From contig JAAZZH010000005.1 in assembly GCA_014239265.1 (NCBI GenBank), positions 1 through 64,000 of the forward strand: a stretch of DNA of 64,000 nucleotides, written 5' to 3'. The DNA comes from Actinomycetota bacterium (GTDB taxonomy: Bacteria > Actinomycetota > Acidimicrobiia > Actinomarinales > Actinomarinaceae). The notes below the pieces were generated by a model that was given only the letters and a program-made list of their open reading frames with translations, made no database searches and was not told where the DNA came from. The position numbers were made by a program, and so were the translations under genes. Numbering within the stretch: the first letter of the stretch is position 1; each line of letters starts with the position of its first letter. Shown here piece by piece: positions 28,847 to 38,938 of this stretch.

Positions 28847-29628
28847 TTTTCACCTTCCAATTTGTTTAATACTTCACCATAAATACTACTTATACTTACT
28901 GCCGCAGATGTCCATATATTAAAAGACTCTATGGCCTGACAGATTAACATTCCTAATCCATCATATTTTAAGATTGAATCATCAAAATTATTTAAAAAAG
29001 TATTTTCTGATCCATAACCAAGATTTATTACAGTTTTTAAATTAACTAATTCATGCCACTTTATTGGTAGTTCGACATTTTCATATGGTGACATCCCTAC
29101 AGGGGTTGTATTTATGACCATTCCTATTTTAGAACTTAGATTAGGAACATCATTATACGAAATAGTATTATCTCTAAGTGATCGACTCACAATGTGATAT
29201 TTAATATTTAATAGTTTTAAAGAGTATGCTATTGCCTTTGAACTTCCACCAGAACCAAGAATTAAAACTTCCATTTTGTTAAAGTTATGATCAATCAAAT
29301 CTAGAAAGTCCATAAAGCCAGAAAAGTCAGTATTAAATAAATGCATTCTTGAATTTTTAATTAAAACCGTATTGCAAGCTCCAATTTCTAAAACACTTTT
29401 ACTTAGGATTGCAGTATCATCAAAAGCCAGTATTTTTTCTTTGTGTGGAATTGTAATGTTGTATCCATGAAAGTCCTGATTTATTTTTAAAATTGTTTCT
29501 TGATTAATATTTTCTTTTCTGATTGAACTGTAAGAACCTTTAATACCAGTGTGATCAAATAATAATTCATGTATCTGTGGTGAAAATGTCTTCGTCAGAG
29601 GCCAACCAAGTACTCCAAATTTATTCAA
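28843..29628 (-). CDS. aroE: Shikimate dehydrogenase
   Basis: FGVLGWPLTKTFSPQIH, GYNITIPHKE, LILGSGGSSKAIAYSL. Confidence 0.95.
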   Translation of the reverse strand: MNKFGVLGWPLTKTFSPQIHELLFDHTGIKGSYSSIRKENINQETILKINQDFHGYNITIPHKEKILAFDDTAILSKSVLEIGACNTVLIKNSRMHLFNTDFSGFMDFLDLIDHNFNKMEVLILGSGGSSKAIAYSLKLLNIKYHIVSRSLRDNTISYNDVPNLSSKIGMVINTTPVGMSPYENVELPIKWHELVNLKTVINLGYGSENTFLNNFDDSILKYDGLGMLICQAIESFNIWTSAAVSISSIYGEVLNKLEGEK

Positions 29629-30898
29629 TTATCTCACCACCTATTTTGTTTATATCATCAAAGAATGAAGGATATGAGTCGTTAATACACTGAATATTAT
29701 CAGGAAGGATTTTCTTACTAAGGGTTAAGTTAGCTACTAAAGCTGTCATTGAAATCCTATGATCATCTTTTGTTTTTATGACTCCCGCATCTAAATTTTG
29801 CTTCCCTATTATTTTAAATCCATCAGGATACATTTTAATTTTTCCATTTAGCGCTTGTATAAACTCTTTCATAGATTCAAGACGATCCGATTCTTTTATT
29901 CTCAACTCTTCGGCACCCCTCAAAGTTGTCTCTCCTTCCGCTTGAGATGCTAAAAAGGTCAATAAAGGAATCTCATCAATTAGGTCGGGAATTTCATCAG
30001 GCTCTATCCGTGTAGCTATTAATTCTGACTTAATAACTTCAATATCTCCTATTAGTTCATTTCCAACTTCAGTGATATTGCTTATTGTGATGTTTCCATT
30101 CATTCTTTTTAGAATTTTGAGAAAACCAATACGCCTTTCATTGATAAGAACTTTTTTGAGAACTATTTTATCTGACGACAAAATACCTATTGCAATAAGA
30201 AAGGCTGCTGATGATATGTCTGAGGGTATCCTAAAACTGCTAGGTTTCAAAACCTGGTTGGGAGGAACAGTGATAGAGGAACCCATCCTGACTAACCCCA
30301 CTCCCATGTGTGAAAGCATCCTCTCTGTATGGTCTCTTGTGGGAACGTTCTCTGTTATTACAGTTGGTTCTTGGTGATATAAAGAAGCTATAATTAACGC
30401 GCTTTTTACCTGTGCGCTAGGAACAATTGTATTTATAGTGTTGAATGCAGATTCTGTTTTTTCGAACTTTATTGGTAAATATCCTTCATTGGACTTAATA
30501 CCTGAACCATGCTCAGTTAAAAGATTAATAACTCTTCCCATTGGTCTTTTGCTTAATTGACTACTTCCGATCAACTCTGAGGAAAAGTTTTGCCTGGCAA
30601 GCAAACCTGTTAGAAGACGGGCAGTGGTTCCTGAACTTTTTGCATCTAAGGCCTGTTTTGACTTAGATAAACCGTTAAGCCCTACTCCATGAATAACAAG
30701 AGTATTGAGTTCTTTAACCTCTATGTTTACGCCTAAAGAGTTGAAGATTTCAATAGTTGCAGTTGTATCTCCAGATATTAAAACATTAGAAAACTCAGAT
30801 ACTCCCTCAGCTATTGATCCAAATATTATTGATCTATGAGAAATTGACTTATCACCTATTAAGGAAATTTCACCTGAAAGCTTTTTTTCAGGATTCAA
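29621..30898 (-). CDS. aroA: 5-enolpyruvylshikimate-3-phosphate synthase
   Basis: GDKSISHRSIIFGSIAEG, SSGTTARLLTGLLA, LRIKESDRLESM. Confidence 0.97.
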   Translation of the reverse strand: MNPEKKLSGEISLIGDKSISHRSIIFGSIAEGVSEFSNVLISGDTTATIEIFNSLGVNIEVKELNTLVIHGVGLNGLSKSKQALDAKSSGTTARLLTGLLARQNFSSELIGSSQLSKRPMGRVINLLTEHGSGIKSNEGYLPIKFEKTESAFNTINTIVPSAQVKSALIIASLYHQEPTVITENVPTRDHTERMLSHMGVGLVRMGSSITVPPNQVLKPSSFRIPSDISSAAFLIAIGILSSDKIVLKKVLINERRIGFLKILKRMNGNITISNITEVGNELIGDIEVIKSELIATRIEPDEIPDLIDEIPLLTFLASQAEGETTLRGAEELRIKESDRLESMKEFIQALNGKIKMYPDGFKIIGKQNLDAGVIKTKDDHRISMTALVANLTLSKKILPDNIQCINDSYPSFFDDINKIGGEIIE

Positions 30899-31725
30899 CT
30901 TAGTGGCCTTTCCCCAAATTTGTCAGATAATGCCCTTCTCCAATGAACAGAATTATTCAAATAACTAATAAGTTCATCTCTTTCTTGTAGGTCAACTAAT
31001 TCCATTAATTCACTTAAGAAATATTTAAGGAATTTATTAATATTTTCAGAATTAGTGTCATACATATCTTTTATCATCTCAGGATTAGTTCTAGTGAGTC
31101 TTGTAGCTCCGTCAAAACCACCAGCTGCCATACCCATAATTTCATTTATCTCATAGTTATCTCTAGCAGTACCAACTAACGCTGTACTTATTAAGTGTGG
31201 AAGGTGGCTTGTTATCGAAATTATCTCATCATGATGAGTTCTATCAATCCAGACTTCCTTAGAGTTTAATAATTGAATCATCTCAAGAACAATCTCTTTT
31301 GACGTTTGGTCCATTGACTTGGTTTCGCACAATAAAAATGTAGCTCCATTGTAAATCTCCGGGTCAGGTTCCCATGAACTATTATCCGAAATACCACACA
31401 TTGGATGGCCACCAATTGATGGAACCTCGTAACTATCCATTAAATTGCAAATCTTCTCCTTTGTCCCGCCTATATCAATTATTGCTTTAGTATTAGCAAT
31501 TAATTTATCTGAACTAAGAGTTGATAAAATACTATTTATAGGCATAGCAAGAATAGTTAAATCAACTGCCTGTGATGAATTAACTACATTAATTCCCAGG
31601 TTAGATGCTCTCTCGAGTGATTCAGTATTAACATCCTCACCGTAGACTTTTATCCCTTTACTAAGTAATTTAAGCCCAAGATTTGTTCCCATAAGGCCAA
31701 GCCCATAAACTCTTACTGACTTCAT
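30895..31725 (-). CDS. tyrA: Prephenate dehydrogenase
   Basis: VYGLGLMGTNLGLKL, GGHPMCGISDNSSWEPDPEIYNGATFLLC, MAAGGFDGATRLTRTNP. Confidence 0.93.
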   Translation of the reverse strand: MKSVRVYGLGLMGTNLGLKLLSKGIKVYGEDVNTESLERASNLGINVVNSSQAVDLTILAMPINSILSTLSSDKLIANTKAIIDIGGTKEKICNLMDSYEVPSIGGHPMCGISDNSSWEPDPEIYNGATFLLCETKSMDQTSKEIVLEMIQLLNSKEVWIDRTHHDEIISITSHLPHLISTALVGTARDNYEINEIMGMAAGGFDGATRLTRTNPEMIKDMYDTNSENINKFLKYFLSELMELVDLQERDELISYLNNSVHWRRALSDKFGERPLS

Positions 31726-31727
31726 TT

Positions 31728-32744
31728 CTAGTTAAGTGTTCTTCCTACTACTTTTGCGATAGAGCTAACTTTTTTGCTTAGCTCATTTAACTGAGAGGGA
31801 ACTAATGCTTGTGGGCCATCACAAAGAGCTTCATCTGGTCTCGGGTGAATCTCAATTAAAAGTCCGTCAGCCCCTGCTGCAATAGCTGCTAGGGCAACAG
31901 GCTCAACAAGCTTACTGTCTCCTGTAGCATGACTTGGATCGGCAATAACTGGTAGATGTGAGTTTATTTTAAGAAAGGGTATAGCATTTACATCAAATGT
32001 ATTTCTTGTTGCTGTCTCATAAGTTCTTATACCTCTTTCACACAACATCACATTTTCATTTCCCCTAGCTAAAATATATTCAGAAGCAAGTAAGAGTTCT
32101 TCTAAAGTCGCACTCATTCCCCTTTTAAGTAGAACCGGTAGCTTTGATTCCCCTACTGCCTCTAGCAACTTAAAGTTTTGCATGTTTCTAGCTCCAACTT
32201 GAAGAACATCAACATATTTTTCCATCATTGATAAGTGCTGAGTATCCATTATTTCACTAAATAAAGGAAGGTTATTTATATCTGAAGCTTCTTTGAGCAT
32301 TTTTAAACCATCTTCACCTAATCCTTGAAAGCTATAAGGAGATGTTCTTGGCTTAAAAGCACCTCCTCTTAATCCATTACCTCCAGCAGCTACAACAGCC
32401 TCAGCTGTTTCAAGAGTTTGTTCCATTGTTTCGGCGCTGTCTGGTCCTGCAATAAGAGCCAGTTCACTTCCTCCGATAATTAAGTCCTTGATCTTAATTT
32501 GAGTATTTTCTTCTTTATAACTGCGGCTTGCTAGCTTGTAGGGCCTACCTATAGGAATTACCTCATGAACGTTATCTAAAAGTCTCATAATGGCTCTATT
32601 GTCTTCAATAACTTTTCCGCTCACGGCAACGACAGTTCTTTCGACGCCAAATATAGTCAAAGGTTCATGACCTTGTTCTATAGCTTTACTTTTAACCTTA
32701 TCAACATCTTCCTCAGAAGCTGCTTGTTTCATTACGATTATCAT
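31728..32744 (-). CDS. aroF: 3-deoxy-7-phosphoheptulonate synthase (DAHPS type I-beta with N-terminal regulatory domain)
   Basis: GGNGLRGGAFKPRTSPYSFQGLG, VGARNMQN, LLKRGMSATLEE, IADPSHATGD; GPDSAET in place of the usual GPCSxE. Confidence 0.95.
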   Translation of the reverse strand: MIIVMKQAASEEDVDKVKSKAIEQGHEPLTIFGVERTVVAVSGKVIEDNRAIMRLLDNVHEVIPIGRPYKLASRSYKEENTQIKIKDLIIGGSELALIAGPDSAETMEQTLETAEAVVAAGGNGLRGGAFKPRTSPYSFQGLGEDGLKMLKEASDINNLPLFSEIMDTQHLSMMEKYVDVLQVGARNMQNFKLLEAVGESKLPVLLKRGMSATLEELLLASEYILARGNENVMLCERGIRTYETATRNTFDVNAIPFLKINSHLPVIADPSHATGDSKLVEPVALAAIAAGADGLLIEIHPRPDEALCDGPQALVPSQLNELSKKVSSIAKVVGRTLN

Positions 32745-32762
32745 TTCTTCTCCTAAATAAAA

Positions 32763-32784
32763 AAATCGGGCTTTTGCCCGATTT
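32763..32784 (-). terminator. Attenuator terminator upstream of aroF
   Basis: AAATCGGGC-AAAA-GCCCGATTT perfect 9-bp stem followed by U7 on the minus strand, just before the aroF Shine-Dalgarno (AGGAG). Confidence 0.9.
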
Positions 32785-32808
32785 ATTACAACACAACTTT
32801 AGGGCAGC

Positions 32809-32853
32809 TTATATGTGCTCACTAAAGTAAAAAAAAGTATTGTTTAATTTCAT
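32809..32853 (-). CDS. Candidate attenuation leader peptide MKLNNTFFYFSEHI
   Basis: 15-codon ORF (with stop) containing Phe-Phe-Tyr-Phe; overlaps strand 1 (ACTTTAG) of a 7-bp stem with downstream CTAAAGT. Confidence 0.75.
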   Translation of the reverse strand: MKLNNTFFYFSEHI

Positions 32854-32894
32854 TGTGATTATCTTACCATCTTTATTTGCTTTGCCAATTACTT

Positions 32895-33236
32895 TTATCT
32901 ATCAGGACGAAGTTTTTTTGCTTCTCCTAAATAAACATGTTTAATGTTCACATTATCTTCGTAGTGAATCAATATTCGTATGCAACCTTTTAAGTCATAT
33001 TCTACATTGGGAGCCAAAGTGTCTATTGCAGGAATAGAAGTATGCCCAAGTTCTCTTAGTGCTTTAGCTGGGAATGCTTCTGTTAAATCATGAGTTAGTG
33101 TAAATAAAACTGAAATGATTTTATCAATTTCTAAATTATTTACTTTAAGGATTTCAGTAAAAAGATCTTTACTTGATTGAATAATGTTCTCTGAAGTATT
33201 TTGTACCTCAGCAATTGCTCCTCTAATTCCTATCAT
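32895..33236 (-). CDS. aroH: Chorismate mutase (AroH type)
   Basis: MIGIRGAIAEVQNTSENI, FTLTHDLTEAFPAKALRELGH, CIRILIHY. Confidence 0.93.
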   Translation of the reverse strand: MIGIRGAIAEVQNTSENIIQSSKDLFTEILKVNNLEIDKIISVLFTLTHDLTEAFPAKALRELGHTSIPAIDTLAPNVEYDLKGCIRILIHYEDNVNIKHVYLGEAKKLRPDR

Positions 33237-33252
33237 ATTTTTAGCTTACTAT

Positions 33253-33285
33253 AAAAAAAGAGCGGACCTAAATCCGCTCAATTTT
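33253..33285 (-). terminator. Terminator downstream of groL
   Basis: GAGCGGA-loop-TCCGCTC stem with U-run on the minus strand. Confidence 0.85.
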
Positions 33286-33301
33286 TAAATTTTTGATGTA
33301 A

Positions 33302-34933
<1,632 letters not shown>

Positions 34934-34945
34934 TTATATCTCCTA

Positions 34946-35239
34946 TTACTTAGTAATTTTTGCAAGAATATCTCTACTTGATAAGATTAAGTATTCTTGT
35001 CCATCGACTTTGATTTCTGTTCCACCATATTTTGAATAGACAACTTTGTCTCCTGTTTCAACATCTGGCTTTACTTTTTCTCCAGCATCGTTAGGCTCTC
35101 CTGGCCCTACAGCTACAACTTCACCTTCTTGTGGTTTTTCTTTAGCTGTGTCAGGAATGTAAATTCCTGATGCTGTTTTCATTTCATCTTCAGACATAGC
35201 TTTGACTACAACTCTGTCTCCTAAAGGTTGAAGATTCAT
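34946..35239 (-). CDS. groS: Co-chaperonin GroES
   Basis: [57 protein letters not shown]. Confidence 0.98.
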   Translation of the reverse strand: MNLQPLGDRVVVKAMSEDEMKTASGIYIPDTAKEKPQEGEVVAVGPGEPNDAGEKVKPDVETGDKVVYSKYGGTEIKVDGQEYLILSSRDILAKITK

Positions 35240-35315
35240 TTACAATACCTCCTAAATATTTTTTTTGTACATAAGAAAATTTAATACTGTTGCGTTTATA
35301 AATGTATTTTAATTA

Positions 35316-36317
35316 TCAATTAATTATCGAAGAAAGCCTTACGTCATTGATGTTAAGGTCTTTCGTAGTTAAATTCATTTGTGCTGCACTACATATCATT
35401 GCTGCATTATCAGTCGACAGTACTGGTGATGGAATGTATAAGTTTTTACTCTCTTCTTCAGAAAAAGTACTTAATTTTTCCCTTAACCTTTTGTTTGCCA
35501 TTACTCCACCGCCGCCGGATATTGTTGGTACTTTTGTTTCTTTTACAGCTTTTTTAAATACTCCCATTAAAGAGTCAACTATTGCTTCTTGATATGAAGC
35601 AGCAAAATCTTTCCTTGAAACCTCATCTTCTTGTTTCAGATCCTGAAGGTAGTAAATAGCTGCTGTTTTAAGCCCTGAAAAAGAATAATCAAACTCTCCT
35701 GAAGGTTTTGGCCTTGGAAGAGATACCTTTGATTCATTTCCACCCTCGCTTATCTTTTGTATTGCAGGTCCTCCCGGAAAGCCAAATCCACAATATCTTG
35801 AGAGTTTATCAAAAGCCTCCCCTGCAGCGTCATCAATAGTGGTTCCTAAAAGTTCATACTTTCCCCACTCTTCAACTAAAACAATTTGCGTATGACCACC
35901 GGAAACTAGTAAAGAGAGAAATGGGGGTTCTAGTTGTGGGTGTTCTATCAACGGAGCACTTAAATGCCCCACCATGTGATCTACTGGTAAAAATAACTTA
36001 TCTAAAGACCACGCAACTGATTTTGCAAAATTGTAGCCAACAACAAGACTACCTACTAGGCCTGGGCCATCTGTAGAAGCAACAATATCAATATCTGAAA
36101 GTTCTAATTGTGCTTCGTTGAGTGATGTGTGAAATAAGTTGCGTATCATTTCTGAATGTGCGCGAGATGCAACTTCTGGAACTACTCCCCCAAATTTTTC
36201 ATGTATATCTACCTGTGAAGATATTTTATTGAGTAGTAATTTGCCATCTTTCATAATCGCAATAGCCGTTTCGTCACAACTTGTTTCAAAACCTAAGATA
36301 ACTTTATCTTTATACAT
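35316..36317 (-). CDS. tsaD: tRNA N6-adenosine threonylcarbamoyltransferase
   Basis: LGFETSCDETAIAI, GVVPEVASRAHSEMI, VDHMVGHL, VSGGHTQIV. Confidence 0.97.
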   Translation of the reverse strand: MYKDKVILGFETSCDETAIAIMKDGKLLLNKISSQVDIHEKFGGVVPEVASRAHSEMIRNLFHTSLNEAQLELSDIDIVASTDGPGLVGSLVVGYNFAKSVAWSLDKLFLPVDHMVGHLSAPLIEHPQLEPPFLSLLVSGGHTQIVLVEEWGKYELLGTTIDDAAGEAFDKLSRYCGFGFPGGPAIQKISEGGNESKVSLPRPKPSGEFDYSFSGLKTAAIYYLQDLKQEDEVSRKDFAASYQEAIVDSLMGVFKKAVKETKVPTISGGGGVMANKRLREKLSTFSEEESKNLYIPSPVLSTDNAAMICSAAQMNLTTKDLNINDVRLSSIIN

Positions 36318-36753
36318 AGACCTTTTCCTTTAAATAAATATCAGCATCCTCGTTTTTATAATAATTTTTTCTTTTAGATATTTTGTTAAAACCCAATTTC
36401 GTATATAGGTTTTTTGCTGTGTCATTTGATTCACGTACTTCTAATACTATTTTTAGGTAAGAAGACTTATTAAAATAGTCTATGAGCTCATTCATGAGTT
36501 CTCCAGCAATTCCATTCTTTCTATATTCTTTAATTACGCCAATACCTAATATCTCTATAAAATCATTAATAAACTGAACTCCTAAATAAGCAACTACCTT
36601 GTCATTTTTTTTATATAACCAATACTTAAATTCTTTATTATTAATTTTTTGCTTTATAGTTTCACTTGGCCAGGCTGTAGCGAATATCTCATTTTCTATT
36701 TCTTCAAGCTCTTTTGCCATTTTTAAATCACAAACAGATACGCTCTCAATCAT
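36310..36753 (-). CDS. rimI: GNAT acetyltransferase, RimI-like
   Basis: GIGVIKEYRKNGIAGELMNELIDY, VRESNDTAKNLYTKLGFNKI; between tsaB and tsaD. Start trimmed. Confidence 0.85.
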   Translation of the reverse strand: MIESVSVCDLKMAKELEEIENEIFATAWPSETIKQKINNKEFKYWLYKKNDKVVAYLGVQFINDFIEILGIGVIKEYRKNGIAGELMNELIDYFNKSSYLKIVLEVRESNDTAKNLYTKLGFNKISKRKNYYKNEDADIYLKEKVYV

Positions 36754-37450
36754 TAAATTCAACCTTTTTTTCAAGTGATGTTTGTGAAAGTGAAATATCT
36801 GGCTCGCGCATATAGCTAATAGGTATTTCATTGAAGTTTGGATACTTATTATTTTGAAATATTCTTTCGCCTACAGCGTAGATTGTCTCTGCTGTTACAA
36901 TTTTTGGATCGGCCAATTTTGTATTGCTATCATTGGGTAAATCATTTTCAGATATTAAGTCCCAGTTGCCAACTAAAAGTTTTTTTTCAACATCCTCGGC
37001 AAACTTTAGTTTAAGAGTTTCAGTGTCTAAAATTTCGGGCTCAGTTTCTCTGACTACCCCACCAGGAACTGGTTTATAGGTACAAAATGCAAATTCATTC
37101 CTTTTGATATCTATTATGGCGCAAATCTTTCTATGACTTGTATGTGCCGAAAATGCAAGTGAATCAAGGCCATTTACTGGTACTAACGGAATCCCAAGTG
37201 TTCCTCCTATTCCTTGAGCCACTGAATAGCCTATTCTGAGTCCAGTGTAATAACCAGGTCCTGTATCTAAATAAATTGCTCCAAGATCACTCTTGTCTAC
37301 ATTTGTTTTTACTAATAACTCATCTACTTCATTTAGCAACAAATTGGTAGATCCTTGATTAGATTTAAATATTAAGCTCCCAACTAACTTCTCTTCATGA
37401 AGACAAGCAGAAATAAAAGAACCTGAGGTTGAGATTGATAATTTATACAT
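36746..37450 (-). CDS. tsaB: tRNA threonylcarbamoyladenosine biosynthesis protein TsaB
   Basis: LSISTSGSFISACLHE, DTGPGYYTGLRIGYSVAQGIG. Confidence 0.92.
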   Translation of the reverse strand: MYKLSISTSGSFISACLHEEKLVGSLIFKSNQGSTNLLLNEVDELLVKTNVDKSDLGAIYLDTGPGYYTGLRIGYSVAQGIGGTLGIPLVPVNGLDSLAFSAHTSHRKICAIIDIKRNEFAFCTYKPVPGGVVRETEPEILDTETLKLKFAEDVEKKLLVGNWDLISENDLPNDSNTKLADPKIVTAETIYAVGERIFQNNKYPNFNEIPISYMREPDISLSQTSLEKKVEFND

Positions 37451-37452
37451 AT

Positions 37453-37863
37453 TTAATATCTTACTTTCCTTGTTATTTCATCAACAATCTCTATCTCTAA
37501 AAATCTCCACTCTTTAGATTTTGATTCCGGAATCATATCAGACCACTCAATAAAAAATAACGTATCATCCTCATTTAATGGAAGGTCTAAATCATAAAAT
37601 TCATGTATGGACGATAATCTATAAAGGTCTACATGATAAATAGTCAATTCTTCTTTCTTATAAGTTCTAACTATATTGAAGGTTGGTGACGTAACTTTTT
37701 CCTCAACTCCCAATGCCTGGATAAAGCTCTTAACAAGAGTAGTTTTGCCAGCACCCAGATTTCCTTTTAGTCCAAGTACTGACGGGACTGCTAAGTCTAA
37801 AATAAACTGTTCAGCAAATTTTTTTAAATCATCTTGTTTTAACTCTTTAGTTCTCAATTTCAA
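37453..37863 (-). CDS. tsaE: tRNA threonylcarbamoyladenosine biosynthesis ATPase TsaE
   Basis: LKGNLGAGKTTLVKSFIQALG, VTSPTFNIVRTY, HVDLYRL, FIEWSD. Confidence 0.95.
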   Translation of the reverse strand: MKLRTKELKQDDLKKFAEQFILDLAVPSVLGLKGNLGAGKTTLVKSFIQALGVEEKVTSPTFNIVRTYKKEELTIYHVDLYRLSSIHEFYDLDLPLNEDDTLFFIEWSDMIPESKSKEWRFLEIEIVDEITRKVRY

Positions 37864-38935
37864 CTCGATTTAATCGATTGTCTTTAATATTGGTAAGTAT
37901 TTCCCACTCGATGGTGTTATTCCATTCTGCAATGTCTTTAATTGAAATCTCAATATTGCTATCAAGCGATGCTCCTAAAATAGTGACCTCGTCATTAATT
38001 TCTACTTCCATTCCTGTTACGTCAAATAGAATTTGATCCATTGTGACCCTGCCTATCAACCTACAAAACTTGTTATTGACTATTACCTTCCCATCCGGAA
38101 AAGAGTTCCAAGGATATCCATCTCCATACCCAATCGGAGCGGTAGCGATTAGAGAATCTTTTTCTAGAATGAGTGCCTTACCATATGAGACAGATTCTCC
38201 TTTTTTTCTAATTTGGATATTTGATATTCGAGTTTTGATTTCCATTACTGGTTTTAATTCACTAGCAACACTAACAGGAGAGATGCTGTACCCATAAGCA
38301 GCTAATCCTACCCTTGTCATATTAAAAATCTTTTCATTATTGTAAGTGGTAGATGCTGAGTTATCAGCATGTATTAAAAGGTTTTTAATATCAACAGCTG
38401 AGATTGTATCCTTAAATATTTTCACGGAGTGATTCGTTTGTCTTTCATCCGTATCCGCAAGGGGGAAATGTGTACAGATACCCTCTAGAGCTAGGTTGTT
38501 AAAAGATGAAATTTTTTCATATAATCTATCAAATTTATCAGGACTGCACCCAACTCTATGCATGCCAGTATCAATTTTAAGGTGAACCTTAAATGAGTGC
38601 TGTGACTCACCTAAAGCCTCGATAAAGGTTTGGTTATATACAGTTGTGTCAATATCGTAAATGGCTAATTTTTCTAATTCTGAAATAGATGGTTCTGAAA
38701 GTAGCAGAATTCTTATATTGTCTGAAATACTTCTAACTAAAATGGCTTCGTCTATTGTTGCGACAGCAAACCATACTACTCCTGAATCTACAGCAGTATT
38801 GACAGTCCAATCTATACCGTGACCGTATGCATTTGCCTTAACAACAATACAAAGTTCACTGTCTGTGAGGTTATTCAAATAGGCAATATTATGTCGAAAA
38901 TTTTTTTTATTGACATAAATGTATCCTCTATCCAT
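37847..38935 (-). CDS. alr: Alanine racemase
   Basis: VVKANAYGHG, KIDTGMHRVG, MTRVGLAAYG, IGYGDGYPW. Confidence 0.96.
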   Translation of the reverse strand: MDRGYIYVNKKNFRHNIAYLNNLTDSELCIVVKANAYGHGIDWTVNTAVDSGVVWFAVATIDEAILVRSISDNIRILLLSEPSISELEKLAIYDIDTTVYNQTFIEALGESQHSFKVHLKIDTGMHRVGCSPDKFDRLYEKISSFNNLALEGICTHFPLADTDERQTNHSVKIFKDTISAVDIKNLLIHADNSASTTYNNEKIFNMTRVGLAAYGYSISPVSVASELKPVMEIKTRISNIQIRKKGESVSYGKALILEKDSLIATAPIGYGDGYPWNSFPDGKVIVNNKFCRLIGRVTMDQILFDVTGMEVEINDEVTILGASLDSNIEISIKDIAEWNNTIEWEILTNIKDNRLNRVEIEN

Positions 38936-38938
38936 AAA

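Noticed and set aside
35240-35315. Search for a CIRCE (TTAGCACTC-N9-GAGTGCTAA) element upstream of groS
   Set aside because: No such inverted repeat seen in the upstream region; HrcA control not supported.
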